A DNA stretch of 64,000 bases, from positions 42,021-106,020 of the forward strand of contig JAAVTG010000957.1 of NCBI GenBank assembly GCA_011947345.1, written 5' to 3'. Below the pieces are notes generated by a model. It saw only the letters and a program-made list of their open reading frames with translations, was not told the DNA's origin and did not search any database. This document shows, piece after piece, positions 46,015-54,886 of the stretch; positions within the stretch are counted from its first letter, which is position 1, and each line of letters starts with the position of its first letter. This DNA is from Phytophthora quininea (lineage: Eukaryota; Oomycota; Peronosporomycetes; Peronosporales; Peronosporaceae). The translations under genes were made by a program, and so were the position numbers.

Positions 46015-48174
46015 CTACATTGATTCTTCCACTCCCGTATCCGGGTCAAGAAGAAAGCCCGTTGAGACTCGAACCTCAAGCACCTTAATCGATGGATATG
46101 TTTTTGCTATGCTGTCAACCAACAGACATCGTTGGAAAATCCCGTCGAAGGTGAAATGGTCGCACGTCGACGAGCTCCTGCACAGCTCACAGCAGCTTGT
46201 GAACGAGAAGGGCGTCGACGTTTTGCTCACTTTTTCGATGAAATTTACGCCTGGGCCCCACCACAGTTTCCCGTCTTCTCTGTTGGGGCCACTTTCCGAG
46301 CATGGACTCGGGCCGCCGGTAGACGCCGCCGCGTCGTGAACTTCGTTGCTCCCACCAAAGGTGCTAGTGCTGTACTCGCCATCGGTGTAGTCGCCACTAC
46401 CAGAGTAGCCGTAGTCGGAGCCGTGCCCAACACTACCAGAGGAGCCGGAGCCGTAGTCGGAGCTGTAGTCGCCACTACCAGAGTAGCCGTAGTCGGAGCC
46501 GTGCCCAACACTACCAGAGGAGCCGGAGCCGTAGTCGGAGCTGTAGTCGCCACTACCAGAGTAGCCGTAGTCGGAGCCGTGCCCAACACTACCAGAGGAG
46601 CCGGAGCCGTAGTCGGAGCTGTAGTCGCCACTACCAGAGTAGCCGTAGTCGGAGCCGTGCCCAACACTACCAGAGGAGCCGGAGCCGTAGTCGGAGCTGT
46701 AGTCGCCACTACCAGAGTAGCCGTAGTCGGAGCCGTGCCCAACACTACCAGAGGAGCCGGAGCCGTAGTCGGAGCTGTAGTCGCCACTACCAGAGTAGCC
46801 GTAGTCGGAGCCGTGCCCAACACTACCAGAGGAGCCGGAGCCGTAGTCGGAGCTGTAGTCGCCACTACCAGAGTAGCCGTAGTCGGAGCCGTGCCCAACA
46901 CTACCAGAGGAGCCGGAGCCGTAGTCGGAGCTGTAGTCGCCACTACCAGAGTAGCCGTAGTCGGAGCCGTGCCCAACACTACCAGAGGAGCCGGAGCCGT
47001 AGTCGGAGCTGTAGTCGCCACTACCAGAGTAGCCGTAGTCGGAGCCGTGCCCAACACTACCAGAGGAGCCGGAGCCGTAGTCGGAGCTGTAGTCACCGTT
47101 ACTGTAGCTGTCCGATAAATCGTAGTCGGAGCCATAGGAGTCGTAGTGTCGGCTTCCAGAATCCGAGTGGCTAGCGCGGGAGGCGTCCACGTCCTCAGGA
47201 TTACCGTCGACGTTGGAGTTGGTACTCCCATAACTGGAGAAGCTCTCGCTATCGCTCCATGACATCGTTTCTGGAGCACTACCGTCCTTGGATGCGTCAG
47301 CGTCGTCGACGGCGGAGCTGGTACTCCCATAACTGGAGAAGCTCTCGCTATCGCTCCATGACATCGTTTCTGGAGCACTACCGTCCTTGGATGCGTCAGC
47401 GTCGTCGACGGCGGAGCTGGTACTCCCATAACTGGAGAAGCTCTCGCTATCGCTCCATGACATCGTTTCTGGAGCACTACCGTCCTTGGATGCGTCAGCG
47501 TCGTCGACGGCGGAGCTGGTACTCCCATAACTGGAGAAGCTCTCGCTATCGCTCCATGACATCGTTTCTGGAGCACTACCGTCCTTGGATGCGTCAGCGT
47601 CGTCGACGGCGGAGCTGGTACTCCCATAACTGGAGAAGCTCTCGCTATCGCTCCATGACATCGTTTCTGGAGCACTACCGTCCTTGGATGCGTCAGCGTC
47701 GTCGACGGCGGAGCTGGTACTCCCATAACTGGAGAAGCTCTCGCTATCGCTCCATGACATCGTTTCTGGAGCACTACCGTCCTTGGATGCGTCAGCGTCG
47801 TCGACGGCGGAGCTGGTACTCCCATAACTGGAGAAGCTCTCGCTATCGCTCCATGACATCGTTTCTGGAGCACTACCGTCCTTGGATGCGTCAGCGTCGT
47901 CGACGGCGGAGCTGGTACTCCCATAACTGGAGAACTCCAGGTCGTCAATCCAGGAAGTGTCGAACAATGTCTCAGTCAACAAGACACGTGGGGTCGACGG
48001 AGAAGCACCGGCTTGGCCACCAGCACCACGAAGAGCTCTACCGGGGTCAGAGCATGCTCGTCCATGACACGAAGCGATCGCGTCGCTGACGACAGAAGTG
48101 GCGAACGGCTCCGCAGATGTCTGGTAGACCAGTGCTGCGATAGTAGTGACCGTCATAGTTGCCACTCTTACCAT
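46015..48174 (-). CDS. secreted tyrosine-rich repeat protein with C-terminal PAN/Apple domain and RxLR-like motif
   Basis: 719 residues, unbroken. The first ATG is 48174; the frame upstream opens only with TTG. Signal peptide MVRVATMTVTTIAALVYQTSA, then RALR at residues 46-49 (followed by GAGG; no EER). Two tandem arrays follow: seven 33-residue acidic Ser-rich units (with one Tyr, one Phe, one Trp each), then nine 26-residue Gly/Ser/Tyr units with four Tyr and one His each. The C-terminus is a PAN/Apple domain (SFTSCCELCRSSSTCDHFTF...RCLLV), a carbohydrate- or protein-binding fold known from oomycete wall proteins such as CBEL. Likely extracellular, wall or matrix. It is transcribed away from the mucin-like gene at 49059. 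A damaged copy of its 3' end lies at 15084-15256. Exact repeats suggest recent array turnover. Confidence 0.88.
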   Translation of the reverse strand: MVRVATMTVTTIAALVYQTSAEPFATSVVSDAIASCHGRACSDPGRALRGAGGQAGASPSTPRVLLTETLFDTSWIDDLEFSSYGSTSSAVDDADASKDGSAPETMSWSDSESFSSYGSTSSAVDDADASKDGSAPETMSWSDSESFSSYGSTSSAVDDADASKDGSAPETMSWSDSESFSSYGSTSSAVDDADASKDGSAPETMSWSDSESFSSYGSTSSAVDDADASKDGSAPETMSWSDSESFSSYGSTSSAVDDADASKDGSAPETMSWSDSESFSSYGSTSSAVDDADASKDGSAPETMSWSDSESFSSYGSTNSNVDGNPEDVDASRASHSDSGSRHYDSYGSDYDLSDSYSNGDYSSDYGSGSSGSVGHGSDYGYSGSGDYSSDYGSGSSGSVGHGSDYGYSGSGDYSSDYGSGSSGSVGHGSDYGYSGSGDYSSDYGSGSSGSVGHGSDYGYSGSGDYSSDYGSGSSGSVGHGSDYGYSGSGDYSSDYGSGSSGSVGHGSDYGYSGSGDYSSDYGSGSSGSVGHGSDYGYSGSGDYSSDYGSGSSGSVGHGSDYGYSGSGDYSSDYGSGSSGSVGHGSDYGYSGSGDYTDGEYSTSTFGGSNEVHDAAASTGGPSPCSESGPNREDGKLWWGPGVNFIEKVSKTSTPFSFTSCCELCRSSSTCDHFTFDGIFQRCLLVDSIAKTYPSIKVLEVRVSTGFLLDPDTGVEESM
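46387..47088 (-). repeat. 78-bp tandem repeat, 9 units, coding
   Basis: Nine units of 78 bp, essentially identical, coding 26 residues each with the periodic pieces DYSSDYGSG and GSDYGYSGSG. Four Tyr per unit gives 36 Tyr in 234 residues. Confidence 0.95.
47234..47926 (-). repeat. 99-bp tandem repeat, 7 units, coding
   Basis: Seven identical-looking 99-bp units coding 33 residues (pieces SFSSYGSTSSAVDDAD and GSAPETMSWSDSE), flanked by a partial diverged unit. Confidence 0.95.
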
Positions 48175-48240
48175 GGTGGCGAGCGGGTTGTCACTTTGAG
48201 CGACCAATGATAGTCTCGTGGGGTGATGGCAGCAAGTTGG

Positions 48241-48247
48241 AGAATGA
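48241..48247 (-). promoter_or_regulatory. Inr-like core promoter element
   Basis: TCATTCT on the minus strand fits the oomycete Inr consensus TCATTYY and lies 67 bases upstream of the ATG at 48174. No good FPR element (CAWTTTNYY) follows, so this is tentative. Confidence 0.4.
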
Positions 48248-48990
48248 AGTCACCCAATGTTGCTTGGTGAGTACTGCTCGTCGTCTTTCCCATTTTCAAA
48301 GGAGAGGTCGCCCGCGACGGGTCCCGCCGAAGGCATTTAAGGAAAGTCGATGGCGACCCGAGTCTGTGTCTTTCGACCACGTTCGGCAAAGGTTTTGTTC
48401 CGGACAGGCGGCAGCTTCTCGACCTTTCACCAGCGCAGAAGCAGGTCGTACTGGGACTCGTGCGTGCTGTGAAAACCCATGACTCTGTGAAATATTGACT
48501 CTTGGCCAAAAGATACTTGTTTTGTTTGGAAAAAAGTTAGTACACAGAATTTTATCAACAGTTTCGGTTCTATGAGCTCTCTCGATGAACGAGAGCGCAG
48601 CTACAGGAAGACACTTTTCATGACAAATGGGCGTTTTCAAACAGCGTGCATAAGATACCTAGCGTACACGGTACTCAACGTAGAGTGCACTCGAGTTGTG
48701 ATGCTTCACGACGTACCAAACAATTATTTTCGATAGTCGCAAGTGCTGGTTGAGCAAGGGTAAAGACTACAGAGGTCTATTACCCGTTTTCTTGTTTGAG
48801 TTGGCACTGCATAGCCGGGCTACTGGCAGGCCTGCTGACAGTCGATACCAATTGCGCTCACAAAAATGGCTCGCTTTCGACTTTCCTCTAAAACTGTTGA
48901 CGTCTACTCAGAGTAAAACTGACCGAGCGCGACGTTTGCCATGATGACCGCTTGAATGCTTCCTACGCGCAGTTGAGCTCAAGTCACTTT
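48248..48990. other. divergent intergenic region between two secreted repeat-protein genes
   Basis: No gene seen. It separates the divergent genes at 46015-48174 and 49059-54413 and should hold both promoters. Confidence 0.5.
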
Positions 48991-49000
48991 TCATTTTGCC
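48991..49000 (+). promoter_or_regulatory. Inr/FPR-like core promoter
   Basis: TCATTTTGCC fits the Inr (TCATTYY), and the overlapping CATTTTGCC fits the FPR consensus CAWTTTNYY. It lies 59 bases before the ATG at 49059, the usual distance in oomycete genes, and supports that start. Confidence 0.6.
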
Positions 49001-49058
49001 AAGCCACCAAAACCGATCAAGCTCAACTGATCGAAGAAGTAACAACGCGCTCCCTACG

Positions 49059-52000
49059 ATGGTGAGAACGCTCAAGCCCATGATGGTCGCCGCCATTGCA
49101 ATCCTGTCGGCCATGATATCGGCTGAACAAACTGCTTCGTCGGGCATGCAAACCATCAAGGTCCACCACGATGCAGCATATTCGGTACCTGCAACTCGTG
49201 GGAAAGCGTGCTCTGGCTACGACAAATATGTCAAGGGTACTGTTTGTCCGCGCCAAGGTGACACCGCTACAGCTGAATGTAACCCCGGTTGCAGTTCGTA
49301 CAATTGGCACAAGAAGAAATGCGTGGCTCCAGTTGATGCCCACTGCGTCAAACTCGACTCGGACAAATGGGCGTGCAGGTTTCCCAAACCCAAAAAGCCA
49401 CACGTAACTAAACCTCCCACGAAACCTCCAACAACACAAGCTCCGACGGCAGCGCCTCAATCAACCACGGCAGCACCCCAATCGACCACGGCCGCTCCAC
49501 AGTCCACGACGGCTGCCCGCAATCGACTACTGCAGCGCCCCAATCGACCACGGCTGCCCCGCAGTCCACCACGGCTGCCCCGCAGTCCACCACGGCTGCC
49601 CGCAATCGACCACGGCTGCCCCGCAGTCCACCACGGCTGCCCCGCAATCGACCACGGCTGCCCTGCAGTCCACCACGGCTGCCCCGCAATCGACCACGGC
49701 TGCCCCGCAATCGACCACGGCTGCCCCGCAGTCCACCACGGCTGCCCGCAGTCCACCACGGCTGCCCCGCAATCGACTACTGCAGCGCCCCAATCGACCA
49801 CGGCTGCCCTGCAGTCCACCACGGCTGCCCGCAATCGACTACTGCAGCGCCCCAATCGACCACGGCTGCCCCGCAGTCCACCACGGCTGCCCCGCAATCG
49901 ACTACTGCAGCGCCCCAATCGACAACGGCTGCCCCGCAGTCCACCACGGCTGCCCTGCAGTCCACCACGGCTGCCCCGCAATCGACCACGGCTGCCCCGC
50001 AATCGACCACGGCTGCCCTGCAGTCCACCACGGCTGCCCTGCAATCGACCACGGCTGCCCTGCAGTCCACCACGGCTGCCCCGCAATCGACTACTGCAGC
50101 GCCCCAATCGACCACGGCTGCCCCGCAGTCCACCACGGCTGCCCCGCAATCGACCACGGCTGCCCCGCAGTCCACCACGGCTGCCCCGCAGTCCACCACG
50201 GCTGCCCCGCAATCGACTACTGCAGCGCCCCAATCGACCACGGCTGCCCCGCAGTCCACCACGGCTGCCCCGCAATCGACCACGGCTGCCCTGCAGTCCA
50301 CCACGGCTGCCCCGCAATCGACCACGGCTGCCCCGCAGTCCACCACGGCTGCCCCGCAATCGACTACTGCAGCGCCCCAATCGACCACGGCTGCCCCGCA
50401 GTCCACCACGGCTGCCCCGCAATCGACTACTGCAGCGCCCCAATCGACCACGGCTGCCCCGCAGTCCACCACGGCTGCCCTGCAATCGACTACTGCAGCG
50501 CCCCAATCGACCACGGCTGCCCCGCAATCGACCACGGCTGCCCCGCAGTCCACCACGGCTGCCCCGCAGTCCACCACGGCTGCCCGCAATCGACTACTGC
50601 AGCGCCCCAATCGACCACGGCTGCCCCGCAATCGACCACGGCTGCCCCGCAGTCCACCACGGCTGCCCCGCAGTCCACCACGGCTGCCCGCAATCGACTA
50701 CTGCAGCGCCCCAATCGACCACGGCTGCCCCGCAATCGACCACGGCTGCCCCGCAGTCCACCACGGCTGCCCGCAATCGACTACTGCAGCGCCCCAATCG
50801 ACCACGGCTGCCCCGCAATCGACCACGGCTGCCCGCAGTCCACCACGGCTGCCCGCAGTCCACCACGGCTGCCCGCAATCGACTACTGCAGCGCCCCAAT
50901 CGACCACGGCTGCCCCGCAGTCCACCACGGCTGCCCCGCAGTCCACCACGGCTGCCCCGCAATCGACTACTGCAGCGCCCCAATCGACCACGGCTGCCCG
51001 CAGTCCACCACGGCTGCCCCGCAATCGACCACGGCTGCCCCGCAGTCCACCACGGCTGCCCGCAATCGACCACGGCTGCCCCGCAGTCCACCACGGCTGC
51101 CCCGCAATCGACTACTGCAGCGCCCCAATCGACCACGGCTGCCCCGCAGTCCACCACGGCTGCCCCGCAATCGACTACTGCAGCGCCCCAATCGACCACG
51201 GCTGCCCCGCAGTCCACCACGGCTGCCCCGCAATCGACCACGGCTGCCCCGCAGTCCACCACGGCTGCCCGCAATCGACCACGGCTGCCCTGCAGTCCAC
51301 CACGGCTGCCCCGCAATCGACTACTGCAGCGCCCCAATCGACCACGGCTGCCCCGCAGTCCACCACGGCTGCCCCGCAATCGACTACTGCAGCGCCCCAA
51401 TCGACCACGGCTGCCCCGCAATCGACTACTGCAGCGCCCCAATCGACCACGGCTGCCCCGCAGTCCACCACGGCTGCCCGCAATCGACTACTGCAGCGCC
51501 CCAATCGACCACGGCTGCCCTGCAATCGACCACGGCTGCCCCGCAGTCCACCACGGCTGCCCCGCAATCGACTACTGCAGCGCCCCAATCGACCACGGCT
51601 GCCCCGCAATCGACCACGGCTGCCCCGCAGTCCACCACGGCTGCCCTGCAGTCCACCACGGCTGCCCCGCAATCGACTACTGCAGCGCCCCAATCGACCA
51701 CGGCTGCCCTGCAGTCCACCACGGCTGCCCTGCAGTCCACCACGGCTGCCCCGCAATCGACTACTGCAGCGCCCCAATCGACCACGGCTGCCCCGCAGTC
51801 CACCACGGCTGCCCCGCAATCGACCACGGCTGCCCCGCAGTCCACCACGGCTGCCCCGCAATCGACCACGGCTGCCCCGCAGTCCACCACGGCTGCCCGC
51901 AATCGACTACTGCAGCGCCCCAATCGACCACGGCTGCCCGCAGTCCACCACGGCTGCCCCGCAATCGACTACTGCAGCGCCCCAATCGACCACGGCTGCC

Positions 52001-54413
52001 CTGCAGTCCACCACGGCTGCCCCGCAATCGACCACGGCTGCCCCGCAGTCCACCACGGCTGCCCTGCAATCGACCACGGCTGCCCCGCAGTCCACCACGG
52101 CTGCCCTGCAATCGACTACTGCAGCGCCCCAATCGACCACGGCTGCCCTGCAGTCCACCACGGCTGCCCCGCAATCGACTACTGCAGCGCCCCAATCGAC
52201 CACGGCTGCCCCGCAATCGACTACTGCAGCGCCCCAATCGACCACGGCTGCCCGCAGTCCACCACGGCTGCCCGCAATCGACCACGGCTGCCCCGCAATC
52301 GACCACGGCTGCCCCGCAGTCCACCACGGCTGCCCCGCAATCGACCACGGCTGCCCCGCAGTCCACCACGGCTGCCCCGCAATCGACTACTGCAGCGCCC
52401 CAATCGACCACGGCTGCCCTGCAGTCCACCACGGCTGCCCCGCGACCACGGCTGCCCCGCAGTCCACCACGGCTGCCCTGCAGTCCACCACGGCTGCCCC
52501 GCAGTCCACCACGGCTGCCCTGCAATCGACTACTGCAGCGCCCCAATCGACCACGGCTGCCCGCAATCGACCACGGCTGCCCCGCAGTCCACGACGGCTG
52601 CCCCGCAATCGACCACGGCTGCCCCGCAATCGACTACTGCAGCGCCCCAATCGACCACGGCTGCCCCGCAGTCCACCACGGCTGCCCCGCAATCGACTAC
52701 TGCAGCGCCCCATCGACCACGGCTGCCCCGCAGTCCACCACGGCTGCCCGCAGTCCACCACGGCTGCCCCGCAATCGACTACTGCAGCGCCCCAATCGAC
52801 CACGGCTGCCCGCAGTCCACCACGGCTGCCCGCAGTCCACCACGGCTGCCCCGCAATCGACTACTGCAGCGCCCCAATCGACCACGGCTGCCCCGCAGTC
52901 CACCACGGCTGCCCGCAATCGACTACTGCAGCGCCCCAATCGACCACGGCTGCCCCGCAGTCCACCACGGCTGCCCTGCAGTCCACGACGGCTGCCCGCA
53001 GTCCACCACGGCCGCCCCGCAATCGACTACTGCAGCGCCCCAATCGACCACGGCTGCCCCGCAGTCCACCACGGCCGCCCCGCAATCGACTACTGCAGCG
53101 CCCCAATCGACCACGGCTGCCCCGCAGTCCACCACGGCTGCCCGCAATCGACCACGGCTGCCCCGCAGTCCACCACGGCTGCCCGCAATCGACCACGGCT
53201 GCCCCGCAGTCCACCACGGCTGCCCCGCAATCGACTACTGCAGCGCCCCAATCGACCACGGCTGCCCCGCAGTCCACCACGGCTGCCCGCAGTCCACCAC
53301 GGCTGCCCCGCAATCGACTACTGCAGCGCCCCAATCGACCACGGCTGCCCCGCAGTCCACCACGGCTGCCCCGCAATCGACTACTGCAGCGCCCCAATCG
53401 ACCACGGCTGCCCCGCAATCGACCACGGCTGCCCCGCAGTCCACCACGGCTGCCCGCAGTCCACCACGGCTGCCCCGCAATCGACTACTGCAGCGCCCCA
53501 ATCGACCACGGCTGCCCCGCAGTCCACCACGGCTGCCCCGCAATCGACTACTGCAGCGCCCCAATCGACCACGGCTGCCCCGCAATCGACCACGGCTGCC
53601 CCGCAGTCCACCACGGCTGCCCTGCAGTCCACCACGGCTGCCCCGCAATCGACTACTGCAGCGCCCCAATCGACCACGGCTGCCCCGCAATCGACCACGG
53701 CTGCCCCGCAGTCCACCACGGCTGCCCCGCAATCGACTACTGCAGCGCCCCAATCGACCACGGCTGCCCCGCAATCGACCACGGCTGCCCCGCAGTCCAC
53801 CACGGCTGCCCCGCAGTCCACCACGGCCGCCCCGCAATCGACTACTGCAGCGCCCCAATCGACCACGGCTGCCCCGCAGTCCACGACGGCTGCCCCGCAA
53901 TCGACCACGGCTGCCCCGCAATCGACTACTGCAGCGCCCCAATCGACCACGGCTGCCCCGCAGTCCACCACGGCTGCCCTGCAGTCCACCACGGCTGCCC
54001 CGCAATCGACTACTGCAGCGCCCCAATCGACCACGGCTGCCCCGCAGTCCACCACGGCTGCCCCGCAGTCCACGACGGCCGCTCCGAAGTCGACCACGGC
54101 AGCTCCAACGGTGGGACCAGGTACTGTGGCGCCGGGTGGCCCGACCAAAGAACCGTCTAAGCCAACAAATCGGCCGTCTACGAGCCCGTGCGGTGGTGAC
54201 AACGTCCACAAAGAATTTGGCAGGAAGTGGTCTCGTTATCACCTCAGCATCAAAACCCCGAGGAACTTCGAAGAATGCTGTGAGGTTTGCTGGAAAGCGA
54301 GGCAGTGCAACGCTTTTAGCTACAGCTCGCTCAACAAGACGTGCTTCCTTGCCGGTTCGAAGAGTCCCAAGATGAAGACACTCAACATGTACTGGAACGG
54401 ACACTTCGACTGA
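49059..54413 (+). CDS. secreted mucin-like protein: Cys-rich head, APQSTTA repeats, PAN/Apple tail
   Basis: 1784 residues as read. ATG 49059 gives a signal peptide (MVRTLKPMMVAAIAILSAMISA); the frame upstream opens only with TTG. Then a head with seven Cys (CSGYDKYVKGTVCPRQGD...), a Lys/Pro/Thr linker, and a 4.6-kb array of about 220 units of 21 bp whose intended product is APQSTTA, a Thr/Ser/Pro sequence expected to be O-glycosylated. The unique tail PTVGPGTVAPGG leads into a PAN/Apple domain (NFEECCEVCWKARQCNAFSY...CFLAG). Many units have GCCCG for GCCCCG, so the read frame cycles through three products; all frames are stop-free and head and tail are in the same frame. It resembles cyst-germination mucin-like (CAR) proteins in design, not in repeat sequence. 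Probably spore-surface or wall. Confidence 0.85.
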   Translation: MVRTLKPMMVAAIAILSAMISAEQTASSGMQTIKVHHDAAYSVPATRGKACSGYDKYVKGTVCPRQGDTATAECNPGCSSYNWHKKKCVAPVDAHCVKLDSDKWACRFPKPKKPHVTKPPTKPPTTQAPTAAPQSTTAAPQSTTAAPQSTTAARNRLLQRPNRPRLPRSPPRLPRSPPRLPAIDHGCPAVHHGCPAIDHGCPAVHHGCPAIDHGCPAIDHGCPAVHHGCPQSTTAAPQSTTAAPQSTTAALQSTTAARNRLLQRPNRPRLPRSPPRLPRNRLLQRPNRQRLPRSPPRLPCSPPRLPRNRPRLPRNRPRLPCSPPRLPCNRPRLPCSPPRLPRNRLLQRPNRPRLPRSPPRLPRNRPRLPRSPPRLPRSPPRLPRNRLLQRPNRPRLPRSPPRLPRNRPRLPCSPPRLPRNRPRLPRSPPRLPRNRLLQRPNRPRLPRSPPRLPRNRLLQRPNRPRLPRSPPRLPCNRLLQRPNRPRLPRNRPRLPRSPPRLPRSPPRLPAIDYCSAPIDHGCPAIDHGCPAVHHGCPAVHHGCPQSTTAAPQSTTAAPQSTTAAPQSTTAARNRLLQRPNRPRLPRNRPRLPAVHHGCPQSTTAARNRLLQRPNRPRLPRSPPRLPRSPPRLPRNRLLQRPNRPRLPAVHHGCPAIDHGCPAVHHGCPQSTTAAPQSTTAAPQSTTAAPQSTTAAPQSTTAAPQSTTAAPQSTTAAPQSTTAAPQSTTAAPQSTTAARNRPRLPCSPPRLPRNRLLQRPNRPRLPRSPPRLPRNRLLQRPNRPRLPRNRLLQRPNRPRLPRSPPRLPAIDYCSAPIDHGCPAIDHGCPAVHHGCPAIDYCSAPIDHGCPAIDHGCPAVHHGCPAVHHGCPAIDYCSAPIDHGCPAVHHGCPAVHHGCPAIDYCSAPIDHGCPAVHHGCPAIDHGCPAVHHGCPAIDHGCPAVHHGCPQSTTAAPQSTTAARSPPRLPRNRLLQRPNRPRLPCSPPRLPRNRPRLPRSPPRLPCNRPRLPRSPPRLPCNRLLQRPNRPRLPCSPPRLPRNRLLQRPNRPRLPRNRLLQRPNRPRLPAVHHGCPQSTTAAPQSTTAAPQSTTAAPQSTTAAPQSTTAAPQSTTAAPQSTTAALQSTTAAPRPRLPRSPPRLPCSPPRLPRSPPRLPCNRLLQRPNRPRLPAIDHGCPAVHDGCPAIDHGCPAIDYCSAPIDHGCPAVHHGCPAIDYCSAPSTTAAPQSTTAARSPPRLPRNRLLQRPNRPRLPAVHHGCPQSTTAAPQSTTAAPQSTTAAPQSTTAARNRLLQRPNRPRLPRSPPRLPCSPRRLPAVHHGRPAIDYCSAPIDHGCPAVHHGRPAIDYCSAPIDHGCPAVHHGCPQSTTAAPQSTTAARNRPRLPRSPPRLPRNRLLQRPNRPRLPRSPPRLPAVHHGCPAIDYCSAPIDHGCPAVHHGCPAIDYCSAPIDHGCPAIDHGCPAVHHGCPQSTTAAPQSTTAAPQSTTAAPQSTTAAPQSTTAAPQSTTAAPQSTTAAPQSTTAALQSTTAAPQSTTAAPQSTTAAPQSTTAAPQSTTAAPQSTTAAPQSTTAAPQSTTAAPQSTTAAPQSTTAAPQSTTAAPQSTTAAPQSTTAAPQSTTAAPQSTTAAPQSTTAAPQSTTAALQSTTAAPQSTTAAPQSTTAAPQSTTAAPQSTTAAPKSTTAAPTVGPGTVAPGGPTKEPSKPTNRPSTSPCGGDNVHKEFGRKWSRYHLSIKTPRNFEECCEVCWKARQCNAFSYSSLNKTCFLAGSKSPKMKTLNMYWNGHFD
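49442..54104 (+). repeat. 21-bp tandem repeat, about 220 units, coding
   Basis: Main unit types: GCCCCGCAGTCCACCACGG, GCCCCGCAATCGACCACGG, GCCCCGCAATCGACTACTG and GCGCCCCAATCGACCACGG, each followed by CT or CA, plus a Leu variant (GCCCTGCAG). They are arranged in higher-order blocks. Some units are 20 bp through loss of one C in the C4 run. Confidence 0.95.
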
Positions 54414-54886
54414 TGGATGAGCTTGCACAGATTGCCAGCTGCAGTCGTTTGAGTCACCTCGCGTTAGTTTTCGTACCATTTATATTTTTTCATGCAAGCT
54501 CCTTCTTGGCATATATTGTTTACCGGATGCGGTTGCAAACTTAAACAGAGTGCACGTTTTGCTGCACTTGTGTGTTGCCGCAGAAAGAGAGTGCTGATTT
54601 GAAAAAGGGTGATCACTAGAAATTATTCACTTGGCCTCCGATTCTGACGAAGACGATAAAACGGCAAATCTGACGAAGGAAAACTGACAAGGAGGGTCTT
54701 TCGGACAGGCAAAACTTTGGGGTATCCAAAACTGTTTCGATCACAGGCCTGTCCGAAAATCCCACGTTCGTAGTCTTTATCAAACGTCAGCCGACGCGAA
54801 AATCCAAGCCTCGGACGAGTTCCGTTGGCACACTTTTTGTTTTGCAAGGACCAAGGTTCGCTGTGAACTAGGTCGACTCGTTTTCC
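54414..54886. other. intergenic spacer with upstream region of next gene
   Basis: No gene seen. ACTTTTTGTTTTGCAAGG (near 54831) resembles the promoter of the previous gene (ACTTTTCATTTTGCCAAG, near 48986), suggesting related promoters, but it no longer fits the Inr consensus. Confidence 0.4.

Noticed and set aside
46055..46085. GGTTCGAGTCT on the minus strand resembling a tRNA T arm
   Set aside because: It is inside the PAN protein coding end (VLEVRVSTG) and no other tRNA parts are present.
46245..48089. Long alternative frames across the 78- and 99-bp arrays on both strands
   Set aside because: Shadows of the PAN protein; only that frame has a signal peptide and PAN domain.
46387..54104. 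CRISPR-like appearance of regular repeats
   Set aside because: No unique spacers; the repeats are contiguous, coding, and the genome is eukaryotic.
49408..54479. Many minus-strand open frames (GSRGGL and AAVVDCG repeats)
   Set aside because: Shadows of the 21-bp array; no unit type has a stop on either strand.
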